A stretch of DNA of 64,000 nucleotides from Galeruca laticollis (GCA_963921935.1 OY998178.1:195332862-195396861); one strand, 5' to 3'. Counted from the stretch's first letter, positions 46,249 to 57,475 are shown. Notes: generated by a model not told the origin, from the letters alone. Made by a program: numbers and translations.

Positions 46249-48370
46249 TACTAATCTAGGGACTGAAAGAAAAATAATAATATCCGAAGTTATGACTCCA
46301 AATAAATCTCCCATAATACTGTTCACTGTACAAGCTCAATTTTTTCATTTTTTATGGCATGAAATCACAAAATTTATGAAATGATCGATCTGTCTGAGGC
46401 ACTGTTGATATATGACAGTGTTTTAAAGTAAATCACATCATTTGTAATTTCCAAAAGTAATGGTGATTTATCAGAGCGTCGAGCAAAATAAACATCGTGT
46501 TTAGCGTTTACGACCATCTATAGTTTACATATGTTCTGTCTATGGTAAATGCCAGAAATACAGTTTTGTCAATGTATGTTTTAGTGATAATAATCATAAT
46601 AAATAATTCGTATAACTAGCTCATTGTAGATTCTAGTGGGAGGATGCCTTATGTAGGACCGGAAACGAAGTGGAACAATGATATACGATGAAAACTTAAT
46701 AAATATGGATCAATCACCAACGCGTATATCATTTACCAATTACCTATATAATTATTTGAAAGCTGTATTTACCTACAGTTGACTTTTATCATGTTCTACA
46801 GAAGCAAAAAGTTATGTCGCTTCAACAAACGTCCAATGAAAATTTTATCAAAGGAGTAAACTGCTTTTTCAATGGAATTATAATTAAATATTCCATGAGC
46901 ATCATACAGAAAGTCGCATATCACCTGTTTTTATATTAGCTGTAATATGATTAGCGAATATCCTTCAACAAAATTTGAGAGCAACAACAAAAGAGAAAAT
47001 ACATATAACGTACCACCAGTTCAGAAGGAAAGATAGTCAATCAACAATAGTTCAGGTGCTGTGAATGCTAACAATGACGGGAGTTTCAGGTAGACATTGT
47101 TAGACAATTAAAATTTTTGCAAATTATGAGGATAAATATGATGATAGTTATATTTGGTTGACAGGATAATAATATTATATTAACAGAAAAGTTTCTAAAA
47201 AGTTCTACTATTATTCTAACAAGTTATGTAATTATATGAAAATAGGAAACTATAAAATGATCCAAGTATCATTTCTGTCAAAAAGTTGTAAAAGAGATAA
47301 AAATATAATGAGCGTCATGATACGAGGCAGTGGAAAACAAACAATAGAATTCCGCTCGGAGCTTATTGATCACATTATTTAAATACTTCAACTACCCCAA
47401 AGTGAATAAATTATTCAGCGGGTATTGATTCGGATGAATTAAATATTGATTGCGCGTTCGATCAACATTAGTATTTACTGTTTGGAAATACATGACTAGT
47501 TTGTGGAGACATATTAATTAAATTATAATTTCTATCGATAAGCTTGAACGATATGTTATGTATAGTGAACAAAAATTTGATTCCAGTAGAGAGATATATG
47601 GTGCCGTTGGTGTCATTATTCATCTTTTTTCCATTCATAGGAGCAAATGCCTTACATTATGAGAGACTGAAATCCAAATTTTTGGCAAACTTCCAATGCT
47701 CGGTTCCTCTATCAATACACTTGTAGACCTTTCGCTTTCATACTTAAGTCATTTTACACAACCACAACATCTATATCAACACTTAACTATTATCTAACTT
47801 AGGTTTTGATAACGATGGTATTGTGGTCAGAGAATAAATGATAACTAGAAATTTTAATAACCATGTTCTTCAGCTCTTATTCGCGTAATGGAGAGACTTT
47901 TTGGTTACAAAATTGAATTATCTCAATTCAATGGGGCAACTGTCTACTACCATTTCACCTCATGGAGCAAGCGGCAATGAAATCTAATTAAAAAATCATG
48001 AGTGCTCTAAATAACTCATAAATATAATTATGGGACAGATTGATTATGCGACTATGATCATCTACAATATATAAAGATAGAAGAAACTGGAGACTATTAT
48101 GAAAGTTTCAATATCACAAAAACTACGAACATCGAAGTACTTGCAACATTATTGACAATACTCACAAGAAAAAACAACATCCAATTATCTTCTATATCTG
48201 AAATGAGTTAATGTTAAGAGAATGGAGAGCTAACAGTGTGTACATATTGGTTCATCTTAGATTGGTTATTGATATACCCCCAATATTAATTGGCAAAAAG
48301 CTATGAAAATGCATTCAGTTCAAAAAACCTATGGCAAAACTTGAAACCAAGGCAATATTAACTATCAGTC
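46249..48370. other. No gene recognised
   Basis: AT-rich DNA. The 60-codon frame at 47544 has a hydrophobic middle but no known motif. Confidence 0.4.
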
Positions 48371-48371
48371 C

Positions 48372-48545
48372 CAATATAAGGTAGTTCTGGAACCTGTTTG
48401 GACATATGGCATTGAGCTCCGGGACTGCACCAAGAAATCCAATGTCTCAACCATTTAACGAACCCTGAATAAAGTGATATGAAACACCGTAGATGCACCT
48501 TGGTACTTTCATAACTGTGACGTTCACCTAGACCTCAACCTTTCC
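48372..48545 (+). pseudogene. LINE RT C-terminal scrap
   Basis: Forward frame with VLEPVWTYGIELRDCTKKSN and NTVDAPWYFHNCDVHLDLNL, the end of the RT/connection region of Jockey-type insect LINEs. Two stops; isolated piece. Confidence 0.72.
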
Positions 48546-48645
48546 TTAGTGGCTTATGGACTGACACACCGGCGCCACTGTTGCTTAGTCATTAGGTTTG
48601 TTCTCACACGCGTCACAAACAATCAGAAACAGTCAGGATTCTGCT

Positions 48646-48800
48646 CAATCCATTTCTCCTCATTCATACATACGTTTCTGATTATTTGATAACAACTGGA
48701 CGATGTTCACACATGTTTGACTGATGATTTTCCAACTGTCCAAAATCCAGCGATTTTCAAGTAATCAGAAACTCATGTATGAACGCGAAGAAATGGATTG
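48646..48800. repeat. Fold-back hairpin, about 155 bp
   Basis: CAATCCATTTCT..CATTCATACAT..GTTTCTGATTA.TTGA at 48646 pairs with its imperfect complement ending at 48800, with about 65 bp between. Probably a small MITE-like element. No target duplication established. Confidence 0.65.
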
Positions 48801-49855
48801 TTTATGACTCGTAAAAACAAGAGAGAGACAAATTCGTAAAGAATTTTTGTTGGGTTGGCTTGTTTGTAGATGAAATTGTTGGTTTTCGAGATTGGTGCCC
48901 TAGTGTAGGATTAGTTTCGCCTTCAGGGCTGGGTTGGGGGACTGTTGGATATTTTAGTGCGCGTCTGAGGCTGCGAAACGTAAATTGGTGGTTGGTTGAA
49001 GTTGGTAGTTGAAAAAGTGTCTAGAAGATTTTGAAAAGGTGACTAGGTAGAAAGTTTAAAAGTGTATGGGATTGAGAAAATTGAGCGGGCTTTGTCGCTA
49101 GAATGTAACTGGAGGAAGATTTTATGTTGAGATATATCGGGAATTAACATTTGTTACCAGCGAAGATTAAAAGTGTACGGAGTGGTGTGACAAAAAGGTT
49201 CTAGGATAGGGGCGTTCTGGTTGAAGACGAACCATGCATCGCTGCCGATACATAAGATGTGCTGTTGAGCTGGCTAAGTGTCGGAAATTGTTTATTGAAA
49301 AATGGGTGGTTTTTATTGAGTTTGGGATGTCTCCGGTGTTTTAAGAGGAGGAATATTGAAGATTTGTGATTTTTATTAGTATTTAGATTTTTGCTGGAAA
49401 AGTGTATAGGAGACATTGTGAAAAGTATGTAGAATTGGGTGATCTGTTGAATTTGGGATAAAATGTTGCGGAGACGTGCCTTAGGTGGTTTGGGACATTT
49501 ACGGTGGTCGGCGTTAGCAATAATAATCATCTTAAATCTAAGGCGGGTACAGCTGCGGCTGTATTAGTTCCTTGTCGACGATGGTCGGTCCATTTGGCTA
49601 GTAAATAAATTCACAGAGTTGCAGGAAAACCGCAGAAAAACCTGCAACACCGACTCGTGTGATAACAAACCTTATATAACATCACGGGAAAGAGTGGGGT
49701 GTTCAGCGTTCAAACACCTTTCAAGGCCTTCACGGAGCACGCTTGGCTTCAGTATTGCCACCGTGCCTATTGTGAGTAGGTTGGGATTTCTATCACTAAT
49801 ACCAGTTATTTCAGCAATGCACTTTGAGAAGGAGGAACAGAGACTGCTAAAATGA
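48801..49855. other. Unassigned, less AT-rich block
   Basis: 48850-49600 has a different base composition from its surroundings (G+T-rich forward strand) and repeats a short aaaagtgta(t/c) motif several times, but I find no family. A perfect 8-bp hairpin GTTGCAGG/CCTGCAAC lies at 49618-49648. Confidence 0.45.
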
Positions 49856-50640
49856 ATGGAAGAAGTTTTATTCGACATCGAATTTGACGACAATGAATCC
49901 GATGGTGAAGAAAATATTGTAGAAACAAGGGTGGAGGATACCGAAAGTTAGCAGGAGTTAGATAACAATGATAAAGAAGTTGAAAACAAGAGGCCCTACA
50001 TTTTTGGAGAAGATAAACTTGCTAAATGGGGGAAACATGCACCACAAAATAAAAACGTTAGGACCAGATTGGTGAATATAGTGAAACATTTACCAGAAGT
50101 AAAAGGGAACTTTATGAATCTGTAAGATGCTATTTCTATTTGGCAGCTTTTTTAGTGAGGATATTCTGAATAGAAAGTCTGACAAAGTTGCACCGATAAG
50201 AAATTTATTTGATAGTTTCGTGTCAAACTGTAAAAGGCACTACTCGTTATCGGAATATCCGATAATTGACGAAAAGTTGGAAGTTTTTAGAGGAAATCGT
50301 CGTTTTTGTCAATGCATTCCATCGAAGCTCAAGAAATACAGATAAAAATATTTGCCCTAGTAGACTCTAATCCATTTTATACCAATAATATTGAAGTTGA
50401 TGTTGGTAAATAACCTCCAGGGCCATTCGAGGTAGATACTAGAGCATTTGATTTAGTACAGCGTTTATCTCAGGTACAGGCTGAAATTTAACAACCGACA
50501 ACTGGTTTACCGGTATATAGTTAGCCGATGAACTCCGTATCAATCATAGACTAAGGCACAATTCGCAAAAATAAAAAACAAATACCTGCTTTATTATTGG
50601 AAGGCAAAATACGTCCCGAGGCTGAGGAACTACATCGGCG
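49856..50640 (+). pseudogene. piggyBac-like transposase fragment, second family
   Basis: ATG 49856 opens an acidic start (MEEVLFDIEFDDNESDGEEN), then LAKWGKHAPQNKNVRTRLVNI, SIWQLFFSEDIL, KSDKVAPIRNLFDSFVSNC and the first catalytic region PIIDEKLEVFRGNRRF (about 50265). Next are IKIFALVDSNPFYTNN and PGPFEVDTRAFDLVQRLS. The remaining catalytic Asp residues and the C-terminal Cys domain are not seen. Several stops. The sequence differs from the element at 23974-26468. Ends with TTAA were not found. Confidence 0.75.
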
Positions 50641-50676
50641 TCCTTTGAAATTGAGGTAATAATAATTGTTATAAAA

Positions 50677-51735
50677 ATGAATGAAAGTAAATTTTTAAGA
50701 GGTGGTGGTGAACAAATACTAGATGCACTTAAACTTCAGGAGAATATGAACAGTGATAGTGATTTTAATCTTGAAAGTGAACCGTCTACATCTCGTATGC
50801 AGAATTTAACTTCCATTGCTGATGAAGATGATTTGAACATGTCGGTAAGTAACGAGATGATTACATATATGTGGGTTCACGCATATTCAGTATAAACGAA
50901 ATTGGCAATGAAAAATTTTTTAACATAACGTTAATTTATAGCTTACAGTGTCGAAAAAAAATACCTTCATAATAATTTTATTACTAAACTATACATTTTG
51001 GATTAGAAATAAGGTTTGAGTACTTTTTCTCTATAATAATAGAGAAAAATGTTTAGTTCATGCTTAAGCACAATAACTTGATTTAATAATAATTTTGGTT
51101 AACAGAAAATCATTGTTTTATTGTAGAATGACTCTGTAGCTGAACCCGACTGGGAAATTGGGAGTAATGAAGAAAATAGGGCATTTCTGACAGTAATAAA
51201 ATTGAGACAGCTGAAGATGGCCACGAGGAAGTAAGTATGGTAATGATGATGACCAAAAATCATTTATTATGCTTCCAATATTCCTAATGCTTACAGTTTT
51301 CATTATAGACGTTTCAAGTAAATGGCGATATGCCAAATAATGGACCCAAGGAAATTAAAACCACTAGATGGCACAAAAAAAATGAAGACTCTTACAAACG
51401 AAATAAAATGTTGCGATCACAGTGTTTACAATACAAAATTTATAAAGGACAGCTATAAGCACCTAAAGCACCTAAATCTATTGAATCTTAATGTAAATTA
51501 CATTGTTCAGACATTTTTGCAGAGAATTAGCGTGTTGAAATTTGCAAAAATTATTGGGGACTAGCGGACTTGAATCGCCAAAAAGATTTTAAACTTATGA
51601 CTGTGGTATCTAATCCTCCCAAGAGATGATATGTTAATGTATCAAAAAGGAGAACGATGTCTCGAACTTACTCATTACATGAAAAGAGAACTTGAAACCT
51701 GCCACAATTCTCTGGTTTTAAGTCAAGTTGAGTGA
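50677..51735 (+). pseudogene. Three-exon gene remnant of unrecognised (transposon-like) family
   Basis: Exon 1 (50677-50844) reads MNESKFLRGGGEQI, a Ser/Asp-rich region and ends at GTAAGT. Exon 2 (from 51127, after TTGTAG) is acidic (EPDWEIGSNEEN; after a frameshift ISDSNKIETAEDGHEE) and ends at GTAAGT near 51230. Exon 3 (from about 51310, after ATTATAG) is basic: KTTRWHKKNEDSYKRNKMLRSQ, then in other frames CKLHC and NYWGLADLNRQKDF. Splice sites and phases are consistent, so this was once a real spliced gene. The acidic-then-basic plan with a Cys pair resembles a repeated insect protein family I cannot name. Stops in exon 3 argue for decay. Confidence 0.5.
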
Positions 51736-51761
51736 ATAACGCTAAGTGACAATAATAATAC

Positions 51762-52408
51762 TGTAATATTTTTCTTATTCATTAAAACGTTTTTATTATG
51801 GGTGGGTAAACTTCAAACACACAGTATTGCTACTTACGAATTTATTTAAACACTAAACTAATCACTAACACTTAATTTATATACACTTAACTATTCACTT
51901 AAATTTAATTTATACACTTCTTCTTCTTACAGTGCCATATCCGTGATCGGACGTAGGCGACCTCTCACTTCTACCTGTGTCGTGCTCTCCAGTTACTACA
52001 GATAGAAGGGACCTACAGTTTAACGACGGATCCGAACGTCTATGTTGAGAGGCTGTACAATTTATACACACACAACCTTAATTATTAATTTATATCAACA
52101 CATTACTGTTCGCCACTCCAGTGTATTCTTGTTTATTTGTCGAGAACACTTTATCAACTAAACTGAACTTCTCCGCTGGTCGGTCCTTTACATATATTAG
52201 TACCTATTTACTAGATAATTCTAGATTGCGTCTCAAACAAAAACGATTGCCTTTCGCATTGTCTAGATAAAACTGGTCACAAAAACAATGTCTAGATAAG
52301 ATAGTCACAATCGTAAGCAATTCTAAGGAATCTCTGCGCATCCGCCATAATTTGAACTTACATACAGAGTCGGATTTACGGAATATACCAGTGTGCTGTT
52401 TCGTAACA
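51762..52408 (-). repeat. 3' LTR of Gypsy copy 2
   Basis: Matches 1331-1822 except for the insertion at 51918-52058. TGT..ACA ends. The polypurine tract (AAGGAGGGGG, reverse strand) lies immediately inside. Confidence 0.92.
51918..52058 (-). mobile_element. 141-bp SINE-like or LINE-tail insertion in the LTR
   Basis: Flanked by an exact 11-bp target duplication AATTTATACAC (51907-51917 and 52059-52069). On the reverse strand it ends ..GGCACTGTAAGAAGAAGAA, a GAA-type simple tail, as expected for target-primed retroposition. GC-richer than the host LTR. No A/B box of a tRNA promoter could be confirmed, so it may be a 5'-truncated LINE tail rather than a SINE. Confidence 0.75.
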
Positions 52409-52419
52409 TTGCCCCCTCC

Positions 52420-53365
52420 TTAAATGGCAGTTCCTCCTGGAACTTTTGTGTAGCCGAGACAGGATGTTTGAATCGGCAACTGGCCCCATTTCTACACTTT
52501 CCGATCTTATAGAACTCACAGGGCACCATTCTCATCGGATACTGACAGCGGGGGTTGTGGCTGCAAATTAGTATATGGACAACGGTATCTCGAAAGATAA
52601 TCTCTACCAAGTTCCTGAAAACTCGCCAATCCAACTGGTTACTCGCTATCTTAGGCATATCCAGTTTCTTCACGCTGGATTCTAACACATGGTCTCGAAG
52701 TGCTTCCCACACATCGCGGTAGGTAGATCTATCTTGAAATTCATTTTTAGTTACCACGTTGATGACGTACCGCGAATTATGTTTCAGTTTCAGTGTCTTG
52801 AATCTGGTTTTCAATTTTTTCCAATTGCTCAAACTTCTTTCTAAATACGAATGCCAACCCGCGTGCGTTCTTGAGACGGGCGGGGATCTTGTATGCCAGT
52901 AAATAATCTTTAGGAAGAGTGAACAAATTTTGTCGTTTTTCTGAAGTGACTCCATATCTAGCTTCCCCGGTACCTACATACGCTCTCACAAATTCATCGA
53001 AGGTAGGATCAGACAAATCTCGAATATGGTTTACTCCTTTCTCTAGGTCATGGTCTCCTTCGAATGGTGCTAGTCGGTTTCCGTGAACTACTTTTGGTTT
53101 TTCGTTGGGGCTCTTGCTTATGCGATATATAACATCATCGATCCTTTACTTGATTAAGTATGGACCTTATGGACCTTCCCAGGATTTTCGTACTTTTGGA
53201 GAAATTCCTTTCCTCCTCGTCGGGTTGTGTAACCATATTTTGACCTCTTTTCTAAAACCGCATTCTGTGGCCTGCGTGTCGTACCGACTTTTCATTCGCC
53301 GGCAACTTGAAGATTTGTTCGAACTAATTCATGAATATCGTCCAGCCTTCTTCTCAATTGGATCA
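52420..53365 (-). pseudogene. Integrase C-terminus and CCCH-finger extension (copy 2)
   Basis: Reverse strand: RMKSRYDTQATECGFRKEVK and RKGISPKVRKSWEGP (integrase tail, 53300-53180), VVHGNRLAPFEGDHDLEKG, then the extension: LSDPTFDEFVRAYVGTGEAR, YGVTSEKRQNLFTLPKDY, RLKNARGLAFVFRKKFEQLE. After one frameshift follow YRDVWEALRDHVLESSVKKL, PKIASNQLDWRVFRNLVEII and an intact C-x7-C-x5-C-x3-H zinc finger (52463-52520, CEFYKIGKC..C..H). The extension is about 200 residues, open apart from one frameshift. CCCH fingers usually bind RNA; its role in this element is unknown. Confidence 0.72.
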
Positions 53366-53790
53366 CTAAGTTTTCTCTTTGTCTTCTGGGTCCATTTCCA
53401 CTTTCCAATAACCAGACTTCAAGGTGGAAAACAGTTTGCTGCCGCCCAAAGTATCTAGCGTGTCGTCAATTCGAGGCAGAGGATAGCTGTCTTTCTTCGT
53501 CACGTTGTTTAGCTGGCGATAATCCACGCAGAATCTCATAGTTCCATCCTTTTTCTTAACGAGCACTGCTGGAGACACCCATAGACTAGTAGATGGTTCT
53601 ATTACTTTTTCTACTGCCATCTCTCGAATTATTCTTCCAGCTTCCTCTCTCTTCGCTCGTGGAAGTCTTCGAGCTGATTGCATAATTGGCTTAACATTAC
53701 CAGTATCAATTTTGTGTTTGACAGCTGATGTTCTACCAGTCTTTCCTCTTCTTGGTACGAATAGGTCTCGATACTGTGAGAGAAAAACTC
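53366..53790 (-). pseudogene. Gypsy RT, N-terminal part only
   Basis: Reverse strand: HKIDTGNVKPIMQSARRLPR (RT entry), VIEPSTSLWVSPAVLVKKKD, MRFCVDYRQLNNVTKKDSYP, then FSTLKSGYWKVEMDPEDK. The LD of motif A (FSTLDLKSGYW in the family) is missing, so the first catalytic Asp is gone. The frame ends at a junction to the integrase tail. The palm with YxDD, RNase H and integrase core are deleted. Confidence 0.88.
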
Positions 53791-54590
53791 ACATTCTCTT
53801 TTTTTCAGCTCGATTTAAGGATTGACCAGCTACTGATAACATCTGTTCGAATCTGGCATTAGAATTGTCAGTGGTCGTTGTTTGAGGAACTATAGATGTC
53901 ACTGGTACGCAGGATCCAATCCTGGTTTCCTCCTTGATGGTAACTGAGTAAAAATTCACGTTTATCACACGTACTGGGATCTCATTCGCCGACAAAACCA
54001 ATTCTTCTCCAATAAGTACTCATTTGCCAACTTCTTCGTCGTGGTTCCTTGGCTCCATCATCACCGGTGTACCTTTCTCCATGATTTCCCGTAGCCGTGC
54101 TACTATTATGGTTTTCTCTTCGTGCAGGTAGAACGGTATAGTCCTGTACAGCTGCCAACACCGTGCTGCCTTCATTTGGATGAAGGAATTCCTCCTCGGA
54201 ACCCACTTTAATGGTTCTGTTTCTAAAGTCTAATTGGAAACCATGTACACTCATTACGTCCATTCCCAGAATCACGTCTTCTTCAATGTCAGCTACGATT
54301 ACCGTATGCGTGAACTTTTCTGCGCCAATTCCCAATTGGATTTGTGTCTCACCGTGAACGTTGACACTCTCACCTTTGGCAGTCCGCAGTCGCAGTCTCG
54401 TTGGTAAAAGCTTCTTCTTGGAGTTTATTATTTCTGGTCGTATAATGGTTCTAGTTGCTCCAGTATCTACCAGCAAAATATATAGCTTGTCATTTGCTAC
54501 TCTATCTACATATACACTGTCGTTGCGACATCTGATCGGAGCTATCAGTATGGGAGGGTCTTTGTAACGAGCATGGGTCGGTGCTTCCAC
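53791..54590 (-). pseudogene. Gypsy aspartic protease
   Basis: Reverse strand, frame from 54590: APIRCRNDSVYVDRVANDKL, then LLVDTGATRTIIRPEII (the DTGA active site of a retropepsin, at about 54460) and VIVADIEEDVILGMDVMSVHG (the ILG flap-side motif). The C-terminal spacer changes frame near 53995 and leads to RT. The protease core itself is open. It would cut the Gag-Pol precursor. Confidence 0.88.
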
Positions 54591-54639
54591 CTCGTAGCCG
54601 ACCCGTTCTAGTTTTCCTGCGACTGGGGTACTTGGTTTT

Positions 54640-56027
54640 CAGGAGTCCTGGGGCGCTTACACGAACTACGTACATGCCCTAGCTCGCCAGAATTCCAGCA
54701 TCTGATCTTTCTCGGCTTCTTGTCCATCATACTTTTTTTGAACTGACGAACTGGTCGAAGCTGCCTTCGTCACCTTCTTGCTGGATGATCCTAATTTTGT
54801 TATATCCTGAAGCCTTCGTTGCTGCTTCATATTCAAGAACAGCTGTCAATGCATCGACTAATGTCTTCGGATGGGCTAAACGCAGCGTCCTCTGCATATC
54901 GGGGTCACGTAAGCTATCAATAAAGGCCTGGATGCCCAGACATTCCATCATTATCTCTGGTTCTGACGGATAAGCAAATCGAACTAGTCGGGTAATGTCC
55001 ACTTCATATTCTTGAAGGGATTCATCACGTTTCTGCCTTTGGTTCTTCAGCGGAGATTGGTACAATTGTTCTAGATGTTCATAACCATATCGCATGTCCA
55101 GCCTCTTCTCAAGCTGCTCTAAGTCATCCATTTCTTCCAATGGTGCCGTCTGAAGTACATCTAAGGCATCTCCGCGAAGCGCGATTGTTAAGTTCACTGC
55201 CTTCTCCTTATGGGACCAATTTTTCACTCTAGCCGCTGCTTCAAACTGTTTCACATAATTGGTCCACCACATTTTTCCATCGAACCTTGGGGCCTTGACT
55301 CGGGTAAAACTACCAATGTCTTCTAACTTAGAGTGTGTTTCTGGCCTGCAAGGTTTTGTTTGCTCGGTCTTCTTTTCTTCCGCTGGCGTGTCTTCAGTTC
55401 TTATATCTGTCATCTTTCTTTCTAACTTCTTGATTTTTTTCTCCATCGTTGTCATCTTATTCTCGATTTTCTCGTCCATAGTTGATATCTCATTCTCGAT
55501 TTCAGATTTTGGAGACGAAATTTCATTTTCAACGTCAGCGGCAATGTCGTTTTTCATTAATAAGATATCGGCAGATATATCGTTCTTCATAGCAGAATAT
55601 CGTTCATTATAGCAGAAATATCGCTTTTCACATTCGTTGAAATCTTCTCTTCCATGGCAGAAATATCGTTTTTCACATTCGTTGAAAGTTTCTTTTCCAT
55701 GGCAGAAATATCGTTCTTCATTGATGAAATATCGTTTCTCACATTCGTTGAAAGTTCCTCTTCCATGGCAGAAATCTTCTTGTCCATGTTTTCTTCCATG
55801 ACAGAAATCTTCTCGTCCGAGTTAGCAGTAATATTAGCAGAAATTGAAGAGAGTAAGGTGGAAGCCTCGTCATTAAATAAAACTGTTTCTGGATCAAAGC
55901 CGTCATTTTCCAGTGCCACTTTAAGTCTTTCTACTAATTCACTTTTCTTACCGGACGTTTCCAACTCACGATCTTCCAATTCTCCTCTTAACCCAGCCAC
56001 TTTCAAGTCACATAGTCTCTTGGCCAT
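54640..56027 (-). pseudogene. Gypsy Gag with SAP-like domain and coiled coil (copy 2)
   Basis: The ATG at 56027 (reverse), MAKRLCDLKVAGLRGELEDR; residues 4-38 form a SAP-like helix-extended-helix ending KSELVERLKVAL. Next a coiled-coil region made of repeated DISAMEEK/LSTNVKND units (residues 60-145, then after a frameshift at 55590 continuing), the Gag core VKAPRFDGKMWWTNYVKQFE, ALRGDALDVLQTAPLEEMDD, RYGYEHLEQLYQSPLKNQRQ, and a single knuckle (C..SGE..H..C, second Cys changed to Ser) at 54640-54700. Better preserved than copy 1: one frameshift in the main body. Confidence 0.88.
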
Positions 56028-56071
56028 TTTTACGTAGCAATTTATTTATATTACCCCACACCTGACACCAA

Positions 56072-56436
56072 TGTAATGTTTTTCTTATTTATTAAAACGT
56101 TTTGGATAAACTTCAATCAAACGGTATGGCTACTTACGAATTTATTCAATCACTAAACTACTCATTAACACTTAATTTATATACATTCAACTATTCACTT
56201 GAATTTAATTTATATACACACAACCTTAAGTATTTATTTATATCAACAATTTACTGTTCGTCATTTCAGTGTATTCTTATTTATTTGTCGAGATCACTTT
56301 ATCAACTAAACTGAACTTCTTCGGTGGTCGGTCCTTTATATATATTAGTGCCTTTTTTACTAGATAATTCTACAGTGCGGCTTACACAAAAACAATTGGC
56401 TCTCGCATTTTCTAGATAAGACTGGTCACAAAAATC
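56072..56436 (-). repeat. 5' LTR of Gypsy copy 2 (truncated)
   Basis: Matches the inner 365 bp of the other LTRs and stops abruptly after cacaaaaa. The primer-binding string TTGGTGTCAGGTGTGGGG sits directly inside (56054-56071). Confidence 0.9.
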
Positions 56437-57254
56437 TATGTTCGCTCATACTGATTATAGGTATGTCTACACCACTTTGACTGCCTCTTTTATATTTTTT
56501 ATTAATTATTGATGTTTACCCCGTCATTTTTTCTTATACCTTCGTTTCTGATGCTGTCCGATTTTTCTTTTCCTCCACTGTCTTTAAAATGTTCATTTTC
56601 AATTGCTAAAATCTAAGTTTCCTGGTTTTCCTTGAAATTTCCAGACAGATAGTTAAGAGTACTGCGAATCTAAAAATGTGAGAGAACGGCTTTCAAAGAA
56701 TGATTCAGGAATAGTTATGATAATTACTATTTTTGACACAGAGAAATACCGGAATTCATAAACCAATATTGCCTGTTTCGGCAAAACACACACAATTTTA
56801 CACAATATACCCATCGTTTACTAATAAACTCTATTATATTAACAACCGTTTCATGTTTTTTGGGGTGAAGTAACACAATTATCAATGGATGAATTGAACG
56901 TTCTTTCCATTCAAACAAAACATATTCAACGTTCTCTTTATGGTCTGCTTGGTCGTATCAGTTCACAGAACATATTTAACTAGAATTCCGTCAAAAATAT
57001 ATCAGTAAATAATGAAATAAAGGAATGCGGCAAGCAAAACAATGCTTGAAATACCTTACCCTTTATCCCTTGATATGCTCAATCGTGAATTCGTATGTTA
57101 CCGCTCTAATAAAAACGTCAGATGTGTATTCGTCTCTAAACTGAAAATATATCCCATACAAACGCTCGTTATTTATATACCCTCTAATTTAAAAAAAAAC
57201 CTGTCACTGACTGATGTAGGTAGATTGGTTCTTTTTTATTGATAATTCTTATGA
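56437..57254. other. No gene recognised
   Basis: AT-rich sequence; small frames without known motifs. Confidence 0.4.
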
Positions 57255-57475
57255 ACGTGAATTTTTCGGAAGGAAACTGTGTACTTTTGAAGCATTCTGG
57301 ATCATTCATTTTCCAATCTAATATTGCCACTTTCTTTCATTATTTCCCTGGTCTATCTATTCTTCTTTCATCCTTTGGCATCGCCCATGTTACTATTTCC
57401 GTAAGTTTGCTCCCTACATGGCCCCAAGATAACCCGTTCATTGTATTCTACGTGTCTCTATGAAGTTATCAACTG
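57255..57475 (-). pseudogene. LINE C-terminal scrap (tentative)
   Basis: The reverse strand holds WGHVGSKLTEIVTWAMPKDE and RRIDRPGK, resembling the WAGHVAR..VTEW.P...R..GRP block near the C-terminus of many LINE proteins. Short and broken by stops. Confidence 0.4.

Larger units (their letters stand above)
51762..56436 (-). mobile_element. Ty3/Gypsy LTR retrotransposon, copy 2 (internally deleted)
   Basis: Same family as 1327-5835. 3' LTR 51762-52408 (with a 141-bp insertion plus an 11-bp duplication); 5' LTR 56072-56436, cut off by about 130 bp at its outer end. Between them on the reverse strand: gag, CCHC, protease, the first part of RT, then a direct join to the integrase C-terminus and the extension with the CCCH finger. 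The RT active site, RNase H and integrase core are missing, the opposite pattern to copy 1. Confidence 0.92.

Noticed and set aside
48646..48800. Hairpin as a microRNA precursor
   Set aside because: Arms are about 45 bp with several mismatches and a 65-base loop, more like a small inverted-repeat transposon. No evidence for processing.
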